This document shows positions 6,395 to 12,972 of a stretch of 14,793 nt of DNA, in pieces. How positions within the stretch are numbered: the stretch's first letter is position 1; the number at the start of each line of letters is the position of its first letter. The DNA is from Actinomycetota bacterium. Its GTDB lineage: Bacteria; Actinomycetota; Rubrobacteria; Rubrobacterales; Rubrobacteraceae. A program made the position numbers and the translations under genes. The stretch is from the NCBI GenBank assembly GCA_020200675.1, contig JAIVIG010000062.1:2205-16997 (forward strand). The letters run 5' to 3'. The notes under the pieces were generated by a model. That model was not told the origin of the DNA. It worked only from the letters and a program-made list of their open reading frames with translations, and made no database searches.

Positions 6395-7048
6395 TTGGAA
6401 CGCGAATTTAGATCGGATGTGCCGCGCACTCTCGAGGAGGTTTGCGACCCGAGGCGCATGGCGCTTGTGGTCTACGATATGCAGGCCGGCATAGTCAGCC
6501 AGCTGCCCGACGGGGCCGAGATCACTGCGCGGGTCGCGGAGCTGCTCGCGGCTGCGCGCGAGGGAGGCTTCCGCGTGTTCTTCAGTCGCCACATGTCGCT
6601 GCCCAAGGAGCTCATGGGCGTTTCCCAACTCAGGCAGGCTATGGCCTGGCAGCGCGTCGATAGGGCCGAGGACGTCGAGCCGTGGTTCCCGCGTGACTCG
6701 CCGCAGTTCCAGATCGTGCCCGAGCTTGCGCCGCTACCGAGCGAGGCCGTCTCCGACAAGATCGCCATGAGCGCCTTCTCGGGCACCTTCTTGAACATGG
6801 CCCTGCGCGACCTGAGCATCGACTCTTTCGCGATCTGCGGCATCGCCACGGAGATCGGCATCGAGCCGACCGTTCGGCACGGGGCGGACCTCGGTTACGT
6901 CCCCGTGGTGGTGGCCGACGCGTGCGGGGCGGGGGACGAGGCGGCCGCCGAGCGCTCGCTAGAAAGCCTGAGATTCGCCGGTGACGCTATCATCGCCGAC
7001 GTGGCAACGACCTCGGAGCTTCTCCGACGGGCGCGGCGAGATCGGTAA
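6395..7048 (+). CDS. Isochorismatase-family (cysteine hydrolase fold) protein lacking the usual nucleophile
   Basis: This 217-residue protein has the family's Rossmann-like fold signals: catalytic Asp D28 in VVYDMQAGI, Lys K122 in SDKIAMSAFSGT, and the C-terminal signature CGIATEIGIEPTVRHGADLGY. In the canonical signature the nucleophilic Cys sits where this protein has G155 (ATEIGIEP). Another Cys, C148, lies seven residues earlier, and C17 and C177 also exist. So either it is not a classical cysteine hydrolase or it belongs to a subfamily with altered chemistry; I recall similar ATEIGIEPTVRH sequences but cannot verify that here. The TTG start at 6395 is supported by AAAGGAG six bases upstream. 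It is third in the DJ-1-led cassette, after a 132-base gap that shows no clear gene or terminator. Confidence 0.88.
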   Translation: MEREFRSDVPRTLEEVCDPRRMALVVYDMQAGIVSQLPDGAEITARVAELLAAAREGGFRVFFSRHMSLPKELMGVSQLRQAMAWQRVDRAEDVEPWFPRDSPQFQIVPELAPLPSEAVSDKIAMSAFSGTFLNMALRDLSIDSFAICGIATEIGIEPTVRHGADLGYVPVVVADACGAGDEAAAERSLESLRFAGDAIIADVATTSELLRRARRDR

Positions 7049-7052
7049 TTTT

Positions 7053-7310
7053 GTGGTCAACGCTACATTACACCCGACAGGAGGAAAGGAGGGGGAGCCC
7101 GGTAACCTCGCTTTCGCCGTCCACCGCTCGACGGACAACCCCGATGAGTTCTGGCTCTACGAGACCTGGGAGAGCCAGGAGGCGGTAGACGCCCACGAGT
7201 CGGGTCCGGCGTTCGTGCAGTACAAGGATAGGCTTCGCCCTCTGGTGGACGGGGACACTGTCCTCTTCGGGAACGTCACCCCGATCGCTGTTCTCGGCTA
7301 CGAGGCGTAG
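7053..7310 (+). CDS. Antibiotic biosynthesis monooxygenase (ABM) domain protein, internally shortened
   Basis: The C-terminal two thirds is a clear ABM/quinol-monooxygenase-like domain: EPGNLAFAVHRSTDNPDEFW, YETWESQEAVDAHESGPAF, then YKDRLRPL. Members of this fold act on quinols or polycyclic aromatics without a cofactor, or bind small ligands. From the GTG at 7053 (4 bases after the isochorismatase stop) the product is only 85 residues. The first strand (VNATLHPTGGKE) runs almost straight into EPGNL, so the roughly 20-residue first helix usual in the family is missing. An upstream in-frame start at 6981 would overlap the isochorismatase gene and adds no family sequence. It is the last gene of the cassette and may not be functional. 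Confidence 0.72.
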   Translation: MVNATLHPTGGKEGEPGNLAFAVHRSTDNPDEFWLYETWESQEAVDAHESGPAFVQYKDRLRPLVDGDTVLFGNVTPIAVLGYEA

Positions 7311-7371
7311 CGGCGAGATTCGGCCGGCCCGTTGGACGCATCAGCCCAGCGGACCAATTCGTCGAGAACCT

Positions 7372-7400
7372 AGCCGTTCGGGTGATGCGCGGCTCTTTTT
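7372..7400 (+). terminator. Intrinsic-terminator-like hairpin with T-tract before the haem peroxidase gene
   Basis: AGCCG (7372-7376) pairs with CGGCT (7390-7394), followed by CTTTTT (7395-7400). It lies 60 bases after the ABM stop and would end the TetR-controlled operon. A competing pairing, CGCATCA (7337-7343) with TGATGCG (7383-7389), would disrupt the hairpin. The 5-bp stem with a 13-base loop is modest. Confidence 0.5.
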
Positions 7401-7448
7401 ACGAGTATAGAGTGATCGGGTATTGCGAGTAAGGGGAGGTGGTCCGTG

Positions 7449-8822
7449 ATGTCCGAAAGCGCGAAGCTCGGCGCCCACAGCTGTGTCGTACACCCGGAAC
7501 TCAAAGATTACCAACCATCGAGCGGCAAGTACGGGCGCATGTTTCCCAGGCTCCCGCCGTGTGAGGAGGAAGAGGCCATCGTCGGGCTGGGCCGAGCCGC
7601 CTCGCGGATGGACTCGACGTTGCCCGTGTTCGACGCGGCGCTCGAGAATCCGCGCATCCCGGCGGGTTTCGCTATCTTCGGACAGTTCGTGGCCCACGAC
7701 ATCACCGCCGACCGGTCGCTCCTGGCCCACCACGCGGTCGCCGGAGAGCTCCAGAATTTCCGGTCGCCACGCCTGGACCTCGAATGTCTCTATGGTGATG
7801 GGCCCGTCGGCACCCCCTTCCTCTACGATGCGAACGATGCGGACAAGCTCTTGCTCGGCATGAACGCGGCCGGGGAGTCGGACGACCTGCCCCGCAACCA
7901 CCAGGGAGTGGCCCTCCTCGGGGATCCGCGCAACGACGTGCATCTCCTCATAAGCCAGCTGCACCTCGCCTTTCTGAAGTTTCACAACCGGGTCGTGTAC
8001 TGGTTGCGTGAGCGGGGGATTGCTGACGACAACGTCTTCGAGGAGGCGCGGCGGCTCGTGAGGTGGCACTACGAGTGGATCGTGGTCAACGAGTTCCTGC
8101 CGCTCTCCGCCGGGGAAGAGGTCGTGGGAGATGTTTTGGAGAATGGCCGGAAGTTCTACGAGCCAGGCGAGGAACCGGCGATCCCGGTCGAGTTCTCGGA
8201 CGCGGCGTACCGGTTCGGTCACAGCCAGATCACGCCGGTCTACCGTTTGAACGACGGGGTCGGCGACGCGACCATCTTCCCCGATTGCCTGGGGTTCAGG
8301 CCCGTGCCGCCGGAGCGGGTACTGGACTGGTCCTGGTTCTTCGACGTACACGGCAGGCGCGTCCCGCAGCCGAGCCGGAAACTGGTTGCCAGCCTCACCC
8401 ACGCTCTCATAGATCTGCCCGAGCAGATCGTGGGCCACACCGAGGTCCCCGAGCACCACTCCCTGGCCTCCCGCGATCTCCAACGTGGCACGGCCCTCGG
8501 ACTGCCTTCCGGCCAGGCGGTCGCCCGGTACATGGGCGTCGAGCCGCTCACCAGGGAGGAGTGCGGCCTCGGCAAGATGCCGGGGGCTCCAAACGAGATG
8601 CCCCTATGGTATTACGTGCTCAAGGAGGCGGAGGTGCAGGCCGGCGGGGAGCATCTGGGCGAGGTGGGAGGAAGGATCGTCGTCGAGGTGCTGCTGGGTT
8701 TGCTTGACGCCGACCCCGGCTCCTACAGGAGCGCCGAGCCCGGATGGAGGCCCACGCTGCCAGGTGCAAATCCCGGTGAGTTCACGATGGCCGATCTGCT
8801 CGTCTTCGCGGGGGCGGCATGA
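7449..8822 (+). CDS. Haem peroxidase of the animal (peroxidase-cyclooxygenase) superfamily
   Basis: This 457-residue protein is a bacterial member of the animal haem peroxidase family. Distal H83 and calcium-binding D84 lie in FGQFVAHDIT. The catalytic Arg (R161) lies in LLGDPRNDVH, followed by LHLAFLKFHNRVV. The proximal haem ligand is H257 in YRFGHSQITP, and the C-terminal helix motif is PLWYYVLKEAEV. By alignment from memory to myeloperoxidase, the two acidic residues that esterify haem there are Ala82 and Val164 here, so haem is probably not covalently bound. Peroxidase or fatty-acid oxygenase activity cannot be told apart. GGAGG lies 9 bases before the ATG at 7449 (a GTG at 7446 is the alternative). 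No signal peptide is seen. Its TGA overlaps the LtrA start (ATGA), indicating translational coupling. Confidence 0.92.
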   Translation: MSESAKLGAHSCVVHPELKDYQPSSGKYGRMFPRLPPCEEEEAIVGLGRAASRMDSTLPVFDAALENPRIPAGFAIFGQFVAHDITADRSLLAHHAVAGELQNFRSPRLDLECLYGDGPVGTPFLYDANDADKLLLGMNAAGESDDLPRNHQGVALLGDPRNDVHLLISQLHLAFLKFHNRVVYWLRERGIADDNVFEEARRLVRWHYEWIVVNEFLPLSAGEEVVGDVLENGRKFYEPGEEPAIPVEFSDAAYRFGHSQITPVYRLNDGVGDATIFPDCLGFRPVPPERVLDWSWFFDVHGRRVPQPSRKLVASLTHALIDLPEQIVGHTEVPEHHSLASRDLQRGTALGLPSGQAVARYMGVEPLTREECGLGKMPGAPNEMPLWYYVLKEAEVQAGGEHLGEVGGRIVVEVLLGLLDADPGSYRSAEPGWRPTLPGANPGEFTMADLLVFAGAA

Positions 8823-9977
8823 AGGAGCTTCGAGAGCCACGGTCCCGTCTGCGGCGGCCGCAGGTGTTGCGTGACCCTGCGGAGGAGCATCGCACCGCGA
8901 CGTGGCTGGAGCTGTTCTTCGATCTTTGCTTCGTCGTGGCGGTGGCCGCGCTCGCGCGGGGCTTGCACGACGACCCGACGCTCGGCGGGGTGCTTCGCTT
9001 CGCGGGGTTATTCGTGCCTGTGTGGTGGGCCTGGATGGGGTTCACCTGGTACGCGACCGCTTTCGATAACGACGACGTGCCCTACCGGGTGTCGCTGCTC
9101 GGGGCGATGCTCTGCATCTTATGGCTCGCCGCCTCGATAGATGGGCTCGCCGAAGGAAGAGTTCTGAGCTTCGTGCTGGCCTACGTGGCGTTGAAGACGT
9201 TGCTCGTGGGCCTATTCCTTCGCGCCCGCCGGGACGCGAGCAACGTCCGTGCCTTCGCTACCTGGTATGCGGCCGGGAATGCTTTGGGCGCGGCGATCTG
9301 GCTCTCCTCGCTGCTGGTGCCCGAACCGGGCCGGTACGCGGTATGGGCCGTGGCGCTCTTCGTCGAGCTGCTCGCTCCGATCCTTGCGGTGCGTGCCTCC
9401 GGCGAACGGGGTTTCCACCCGGAGCACATCCGGGAGCGTTACGGGCTCTTTACCCTGATCGTGCTCGGCGAGGCGGTCCTGGCCGTCGCCGCCGGCACCG
9501 CGGGCAGCGGTTGGGACCCTACCGCGGTGCTGACCGGGGTCTTCGGTTTCGTCGCCGCCGCCTGCATCTGGTGGCTCTACTTCGACTACGTCGAGTCCTC
9601 GGCTCTTACGCTCGGCTCGCGCGCCGCGTTCTTCTGGGGATACGGTCACCTCTTTATCTACGCGAGCATCGCCGCGTTCGGCGTCGGCATCCAACTCGCC
9701 ATTGAGGGCTCCGCAGAGCCGGAACTACTGGCGGCAGCCGCGGGTGCTCCACCAGAAGGGTCCGACGCTGCCGGCGCGTCAGCGATCCTGGGCGGCGGCG
9801 CTGCGGCCGTCTACTTGCTCGCCATCAGCTTCATCCGTAGCGGCTGCTCTCGTCTGCCTCGCGGTTCTCGGCTCGTCGCTGGGGCCGCTTGCGTCCACCG
9901 CGACGCTCTCCCTGCTCCTGCTCGCCCTGACGGCGTTCGAGACGCTCTACGCGCACCTGTCCGAGCACGGAGCGTAA
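8819..9977 (+). pseudogene. LtrA-family (low temperature requirement A) membrane protein, frameshifted near the 3' end
   Basis: This polytopic membrane protein matches the LtrA family: LELFFDLCFVVAVAAL near residue 30, WWAWMGFTWYA, and ERYGLFTLIVLGEAVLAV near 206-223. About ten hydrophobic segments are seen. The frame from 8819 is normal up to about residue 338 (VYLLAISFI) and then runs into low-complexity junk ending at 10141. The true C terminus (VAAALVCLAVLGSSLG, then LLLLALTAFETLYAHLSEHG) is in the next frame, from 9837 to the stop at 9975-9977, implying one extra base (or two lost) at about 9836. Corrected length is about 386 residues, normal for the family. The role of the family is poorly known. 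The start overlaps the haem-peroxidase stop (ATGA). A sequencing indel is as likely as real decay. Confidence 0.85.
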
Positions 9978-9978
9978 A

Positions 9979-10012
9979 GGAGCTTAGAACAGCGGCTTCT
10001 CTGTCAAGCTCC
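9979..10012. terminator. Bidirectional terminator-like hairpin between convergent LtrA and DedA genes
   Basis: GGAGCTT (9979-9985) pairs perfectly with AAGCTCC (10006-10012), with an inner ACAG (9989-9992) / CTGT (10001-10004) stem and an 8-base loop. It starts one base after the corrected LtrA stop and lies 12 bases beyond the DedA stop, so it serves both converging transcripts. There is no strong T-tract on either side. Confidence 0.6.
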
Positions 10013-10024
10013 GGTCTGGGGCGC

Positions 10025-10696
10025 TCAGTCTTCCCGGTTCCGCTTTTTCCTTGCCCTGTAGCGACGCAAGACGTAGAGGACGACGAAGAGGGCGATCAGG
10101 GCGACGAAGCCGTAGCCGACGTTGCGCGCGACCGAGAGTAGCTCGTCCCAGTACTCGCCGAAGACGTACCCGACGGTGCCGGTAGCGAGGGCCCAGGTGG
10201 TGGTGGCGGCGAGGCTGTAGGGGAGGAACCTGTAGTACCTCATGTGACTGATCCCGGCGAAGAGTGGGGTCATGCTGCGGAGGCCGGGACCGAAGCGTCC
10301 CAGGAAGACCGACTTGCGGCCGTGCTCCTCGAAGTAGCGTTCCACTTTGCCGAGGCTCTTCACGTCGAGGATAAAGGAGAGGAGGCGTATCTTCAGGATG
10401 CGAGTCAGGAGAGGCCGGCCGCCGATGCGTCCGATCCAGTAGACTGCGTTGTCCGAGACGGTGGCGCCCAGGAAGCCCGAGAGCATCACCAGCGGCAGGG
10501 CCGCCCGGCCGTCGTTCGCGAAGAAGCCACCGGCGAACATCACGACGTCCCCGGAGGCCGGCAGTCCGAAATTGTCCAGCGCCGAGCCCAGGAAGACGAC
10601 CAGGTAACCGTAAGCGAAGAGCAGGCTCGTGACGAATTCGAGCAAACCCTGTGGCGAGTCCGGCACGGATCTGATGAAGTCCAGGATCCCATCCAT
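10025..10696 (-). CDS. DedA-family membrane protein
   Basis: This 223-residue integral membrane protein belongs to the DedA/VTT superfamily, linked by family knowledge to lipid scrambling and membrane homeostasis. Visible motifs are DNFGLPASGDVVMFAGG (about 41-57), GATVSDNAVYWIGRIGG (about 77-93) and FLGRFGPGLRSMTPLFAG (about 131-148) with the conserved arginines R134 and R140, plus a C-terminal membrane helix (about 195-211) and a basic tail (RRYRARKKRNRED). The ATG at 10696 gives the usual family length. The frame stays open to 10759, but that extension is basic, non-hydrophobic and crosses the likely promoter. No ribosome-binding site precedes the ATG; a TATAAA box 10 bases upstream suggests a nearly leaderless mRNA. 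It is convergent with LtrA and divergent from the cobalamin riboswitch. Confidence 0.9.
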   Translation of the reverse strand: MDGILDFIRSVPDSPQGLLEFVTSLLFAYGYLVVFLGSALDNFGLPASGDVVMFAGGFFANDGRAALPLVMLSGFLGATVSDNAVYWIGRIGGRPLLTRILKIRLLSFILDVKSLGKVERYFEEHGRKSVFLGRFGPGLRSMTPLFAGISHMRYYRFLPYSLAATTTWALATGTVGYVFGEYWDELLSVARNVGYGFVALIALFVVLYVLRRYRARKKRNRED

Positions 10697-10706
10697 ACAA
10701 GGACGC

Positions 10707-10712
10707 TTTATA
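10707..10712 (-). promoter_or_regulatory. -10 box (TATAAA) for the DedA gene
   Basis: The minus strand reads TATAAA, ending 10 bases before the ATG at 10696, with a weak GTTTAC hexamer 16 bases further upstream. Transcription would start about 2-4 bases before the ATG, so the mRNA would be almost leaderless, consistent with the missing ribosome-binding site. Confidence 0.45.
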
Positions 10713-10770
10713 TCACGGGAGGCTCGGCGTAAACGCGTTTTGCCGTTGACGCGCCGCACGGATACGGCTA

Positions 10771-10940
10771 TGCTTGCCCGGAGAATTTGTAGAGGGCGAA
10801 GGGGCCCAGGAAGCCGGTGAGAGTCCGGCGCGGTCCCGCCACTGTGACCGGGGAGAGAACCCGAGAGGCCACTGCCGCCGCGACGGCGGCGGGAAGGCCG
10901 GGGGAACGGCGATCCGGGAGTCAGGAGACTGGTCTTTCGT
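10771..10940 (+). promoter_or_regulatory. Cobalamin (B12) riboswitch
   Basis: The conserved core is plain: GAAGCCGGTGAGAGTCCGGC followed by GCGGTCCCGCCACTGTGA (10810-10847), and the 3' box GGGAGTCAGGAGAC (10916-10929). CCCGG at 10777-10781 can pair with CCGGG at 10914-10918 to close the core. A GC-rich hairpin (about 10877-10892, GCCGCCGCGACGGCGGC) is the variable arm. Downstream, GTCCG-ATAAACC-CGGAC (10939-10955) and GGGG-CGCGGA-CCCC (10956-10969) precede the cbtB ribosome-binding site, with no T-tract, so control is probably at translation. By family knowledge, adenosylcobalamin binding lowers expression of the downstream cbtB-cobQ-cobN genes. Confidence 0.95.
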
Positions 10941-10983
10941 CCGATAAACCCGGACGGGGCGCGGACCCCGAAGGAGGTTCACG

Positions 10984-11199
10984 ATGGAGGGGAATTCCCT
11001 GGAACGGCACATCTCGTTGGGAGAGGTGCCCCTGTGGAGCTGGCTGACGGTGGGGCTTCTGCTCGCGATGCTGTTCATGTTGCTCATGGCCAGCGGCGAG
11101 TTGCTCTTCCCGCTGCTCGGTCAGGCGGCGGAGATGTTCGACTACGCGCACGAGTTTGCCCACGACGGGCGTCACCTGCTCGCCGTTCCCTGCCACTAA
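10984..11199 (+). CDS. cbtB: CbtB-family cobalt transporter subunit
   Basis: This 71-residue protein has one membrane helix (about residues 17-37, LWSWLTVGLLLAMLFMLLMA) and the CbtB-type C terminus HEFAHDGRHLLAVPCH, whose histidines H56, H60, H64 and H71 are thought to bind cobalt. CbtB works with the multi-helix CbtA in cobalt uptake, but no cbtA lies beside it here. The ATG at 10984 has AAGGAGG seven bases ahead. It is the first gene after the B12 riboswitch, which explains its control: cobalt uptake is switched on when cobalamin is scarce. The cobQ gene follows after a repeat-rich 138-base gap. Confidence 0.92.
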   Translation: MEGNSLERHISLGEVPLWSWLTVGLLLAMLFMLLMASGELLFPLLGQAAEMFDYAHEFAHDGRHLLAVPCH

Positions 11200-11212
11200 A
11201 GGTTCTACACAA

Positions 11213-11341
11213 ATGACCGCGTCTTGTCTGCGCCGGAGGATGGTTGCCGGTTCGCCGTGGAGCCCCCGGCATCTTCTTTGGAGCCCCCGGCGTCTCCTTT
11301 GGAGCCCCCGGCATCTTGCCGGGGGAGCGAAGCGACCATGA
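11213..11341 (+). CDS. Possible small ORF coupled to cobQ, built from a 7-residue repeat
   Basis: A 42-codon open frame starts at ATG 11213 and ends with a TGA that overlaps the cobQ start (ATGA). Three tandem heptads WSPRHLL, WSPRRLL and WSPRHLA come from the 21-base DNA repeat. Only a weak AAAGG lies 11 bases upstream. It resembles no family I know; it may be translated merely to carry ribosomes to cobQ, or it may be a chance frame through a repeat. The other frame through the same DNA, in phase with cobQ, encodes EPPASSL-type heptads. Confidence 0.25.
   Translation: MTASCLRRRMVAGSPWSPRHLLWSPRRLLWSPRHLAGGAKRP
11258..11320 (+). repeat. Three tandem 21-base repeats upstream of cobQ
   Basis: The units are 11258-11278, 11279-11299 and 11300-11320, each beginning TGGAGCCCCCGGC; they differ at only a few positions in the last third. 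Each unit carries CCCCCGGC, which is complementary to the GCCGGGGG just downstream. Confidence 0.9.
11305..11325 (+). promoter_or_regulatory. Hairpin overlapping the cobQ ribosome-binding site
   Basis: CCCCCGGCA (11305-11313) pairs perfectly with TGCCGGGGG (11317-11325) around a TCT loop, a 9-bp GC-rich stem. Its 3' arm overlaps GGGGGAG (11321-11327), the only ribosome-binding-site-like sequence ahead of the cobQ ATG at 11338. The two earlier repeat units could pair with the same arm. Confidence 0.6.
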
Positions 11342-12972
11342 AGGGCGCACTCCTCGTCGCCGGGACGCACTCGGACGCGGGCAAGAGCGTGGTCGTGGCC
11401 GGTATTTGCCGGTGGCTCGCGCGCGAGGGCGTGAAGGTGGCCCCGTTCAAGGCACAGAACATGGCGCTCAACTCCTTCGTTACGCGCGAAGGCGCGGAGA
11501 TAGGGAGAGCGCAGGCCGCACAGGCCGCCGCTTCTTGTGGAGAGCCGGAGGCCGCGATGAACCCGGTCTTGCTCAAGCCCTCCGCGGAACGCAGGACACA
11601 GGTCATAGTGCGGGGCAAGCCTTACGCCACGGCGAGCGCCCGCAGCTACCAGGGGATGAAGGGGGAGCTCTTGCCGGTGGTGCTGGAGGCCCTCGAAGAC
11701 CTGCGGCGGCGCTTCGAGGTGGTCGTCTGCGAGGGGGCGGGGAGCCCGGCGGAGATCAACCTGCGCGAGAACGACATCGCGAACATGGGCCTCGCACGCG
11801 CGGCGAGCCTGCCCGTGGTCGTCGTCGGGGATATAGACCGGGGCGGCCTCTTCGCTTCTCTCTATGGAACTCTCGCGCTCCTCGACGAGCAGGACCAGGC
11901 GCTCGTCGGGGGATTCATGGTGAACAAGTTTCGAGGGGACGCGGCCGTCCTCGCGCCGGGGCTCGTCCGCATGAGCGAGCTTACAGGCCGGCCTTTCTTC
12001 GGCACGCTGCCGTGGGTTCCGGGGCTCGGGCTCGACGGGGAGGACTCGCTCGCCCTCGACGCGCCGCGGGACGCGCGAGCGCCCCGAGGTAGGGATACCT
12101 TGAACGTCGCGGTCGTTCGTCTGCCCAGGATCAGCAACTTCACCGACCTCGACGCTCTGGCGCACGAACCGGGTGTTGCGGTGCGGTTCACGGAGTCTCC
12201 ACAGGAGATCCTCGCCGCCGACCTCGCCGTGCTCCCCGGCACCAAGGCCACCGTAGCCGACCTCGAATGGCTCCGCTCCCGCGGCCTCGACGGCGCTGTG
12301 GCCGAGCGGGCGAGGCGCAGTCTCCCGACCCTGGGGATCTGCGGCGGCTACCAGATGCTCGGCGAGCGCATAAGCGACGGTGTCGAGAGCGGCGAGGGCG
12401 AGGTCCCGGGGCTCGGACTCTTGCCCGTCGAGACGGTCTTCGAGGAGGAGAAGATACTCGCGCGCCCCGAGGGACGCGCCCCGGAGTTCGGAGACGCGCC
12501 GGTCTCGGGGTACGAGATCCGCCACGGCCGCGTCCTGCGCCTCGGAGCCGAACCGCTCTTCGTGGCTGAGGGTTCGCGCAACGGCGACGCGGAGGGCTGC
12601 CGAGTGGGGGTGACCTTCGGCACGTCCTGGCACGGCGTCTTCGAGTCCGACGGCTTCAGGCGCGCGTTCTTGCGCCGGGTCGCTGGAGAGCGTGGCCTCG
12701 ACTGGATAGCGGGCGACGAGCCGTTCGCCGCCCACCGGGAGGCGCAGCTTGAGAAGCTCGGAGACCTCGTCGTGGAGAACGTCGATCGGGATGCCCTCCT
12801 GCGATTGATCGAAGGCGGTCCACCTTCGATCGGCTATCGGCTGAAAACCGGGCTGGTGGCGAAACCGCTGCGCACGCTCGCGACGCAGGAAAGGGTCGAT
12901 GCTTCGGGAGAGCCTGTAACCGTGCCTGCTGCGAGTGAGGAGAAGTGGGATCAGAACGGACCCAAAAGCTGA
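11338..12972 (+). CDS. cobQ: Cobyric acid synthase (adenosylcobyrate amidation)
   Basis: CobQ uses ATP and glutamine to amidate four side-chain carboxylates of adenosylcobyrinic acid a,c-diamide. The N-terminal synthetase-type domain has the nucleotide loop VAGTHSDAGKS (residues 7-17), the family block FKAQNMALNSF and VVVCEGAGSPAEINLRENDI. The C-terminal glutamine amidotransferase domain has the nucleophile C335 (LGICGGYQML) and H432 (GTSWHGVFESDGF). The ATG at 11338 is the first family-matching residue; the frame is open back to 11224 through a DNA repeat. After about residue 492 (DALLRLI), where relatives end, there is a tail of about 50 residues without family resemblance, which lies in repeat-like DNA. 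The stop TGA shares its last base with the cobN ATG (TGATG), so the two are coupled. Confidence 0.95.
   Translation: MKGALLVAGTHSDAGKSVVVAGICRWLAREGVKVAPFKAQNMALNSFVTREGAEIGRAQAAQAAASCGEPEAAMNPVLLKPSAERRTQVIVRGKPYATASARSYQGMKGELLPVVLEALEDLRRRFEVVVCEGAGSPAEINLRENDIANMGLARAASLPVVVVGDIDRGGLFASLYGTLALLDEQDQALVGGFMVNKFRGDAAVLAPGLVRMSELTGRPFFGTLPWVPGLGLDGEDSLALDAPRDARAPRGRDTLNVAVVRLPRISNFTDLDALAHEPGVAVRFTESPQEILAADLAVLPGTKATVADLEWLRSRGLDGAVAERARRSLPTLGICGGYQMLGERISDGVESGEGEVPGLGLLPVETVFEEEKILARPEGRAPEFGDAPVSGYEIRHGRVLRLGAEPLFVAEGSRNGDAEGCRVGVTFGTSWHGVFESDGFRRAFLRRVAGERGLDWIAGDEPFAAHREAQLEKLGDLVVENVDRDALLRLIEGGPPSIGYRLKTGLVAKPLRTLATQERVDASGEPVTVPAASEEKWDQNGPKS

Noticed and set aside
7341..8483. A 380-codon minus-strand open frame opposite the haem peroxidase
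   Set aside because: Antisense shadow; the plus strand encodes a conserved peroxidase with all haem-site motifs.
9978..10141. Extended C terminus of LtrA in the uncorrected frame
   Set aside because: It overlaps the DedA gene and a terminator hairpin and has no LtrA resemblance; it is the product of the frameshift.
10921..12735. A 604-codon open frame on the minus strand opposite cbtB and cobQ
   Set aside because: It is an antisense shadow caused by high third-position GC; its translation has no domain resemblance, whereas cobQ on the plus strand is unmistakable.
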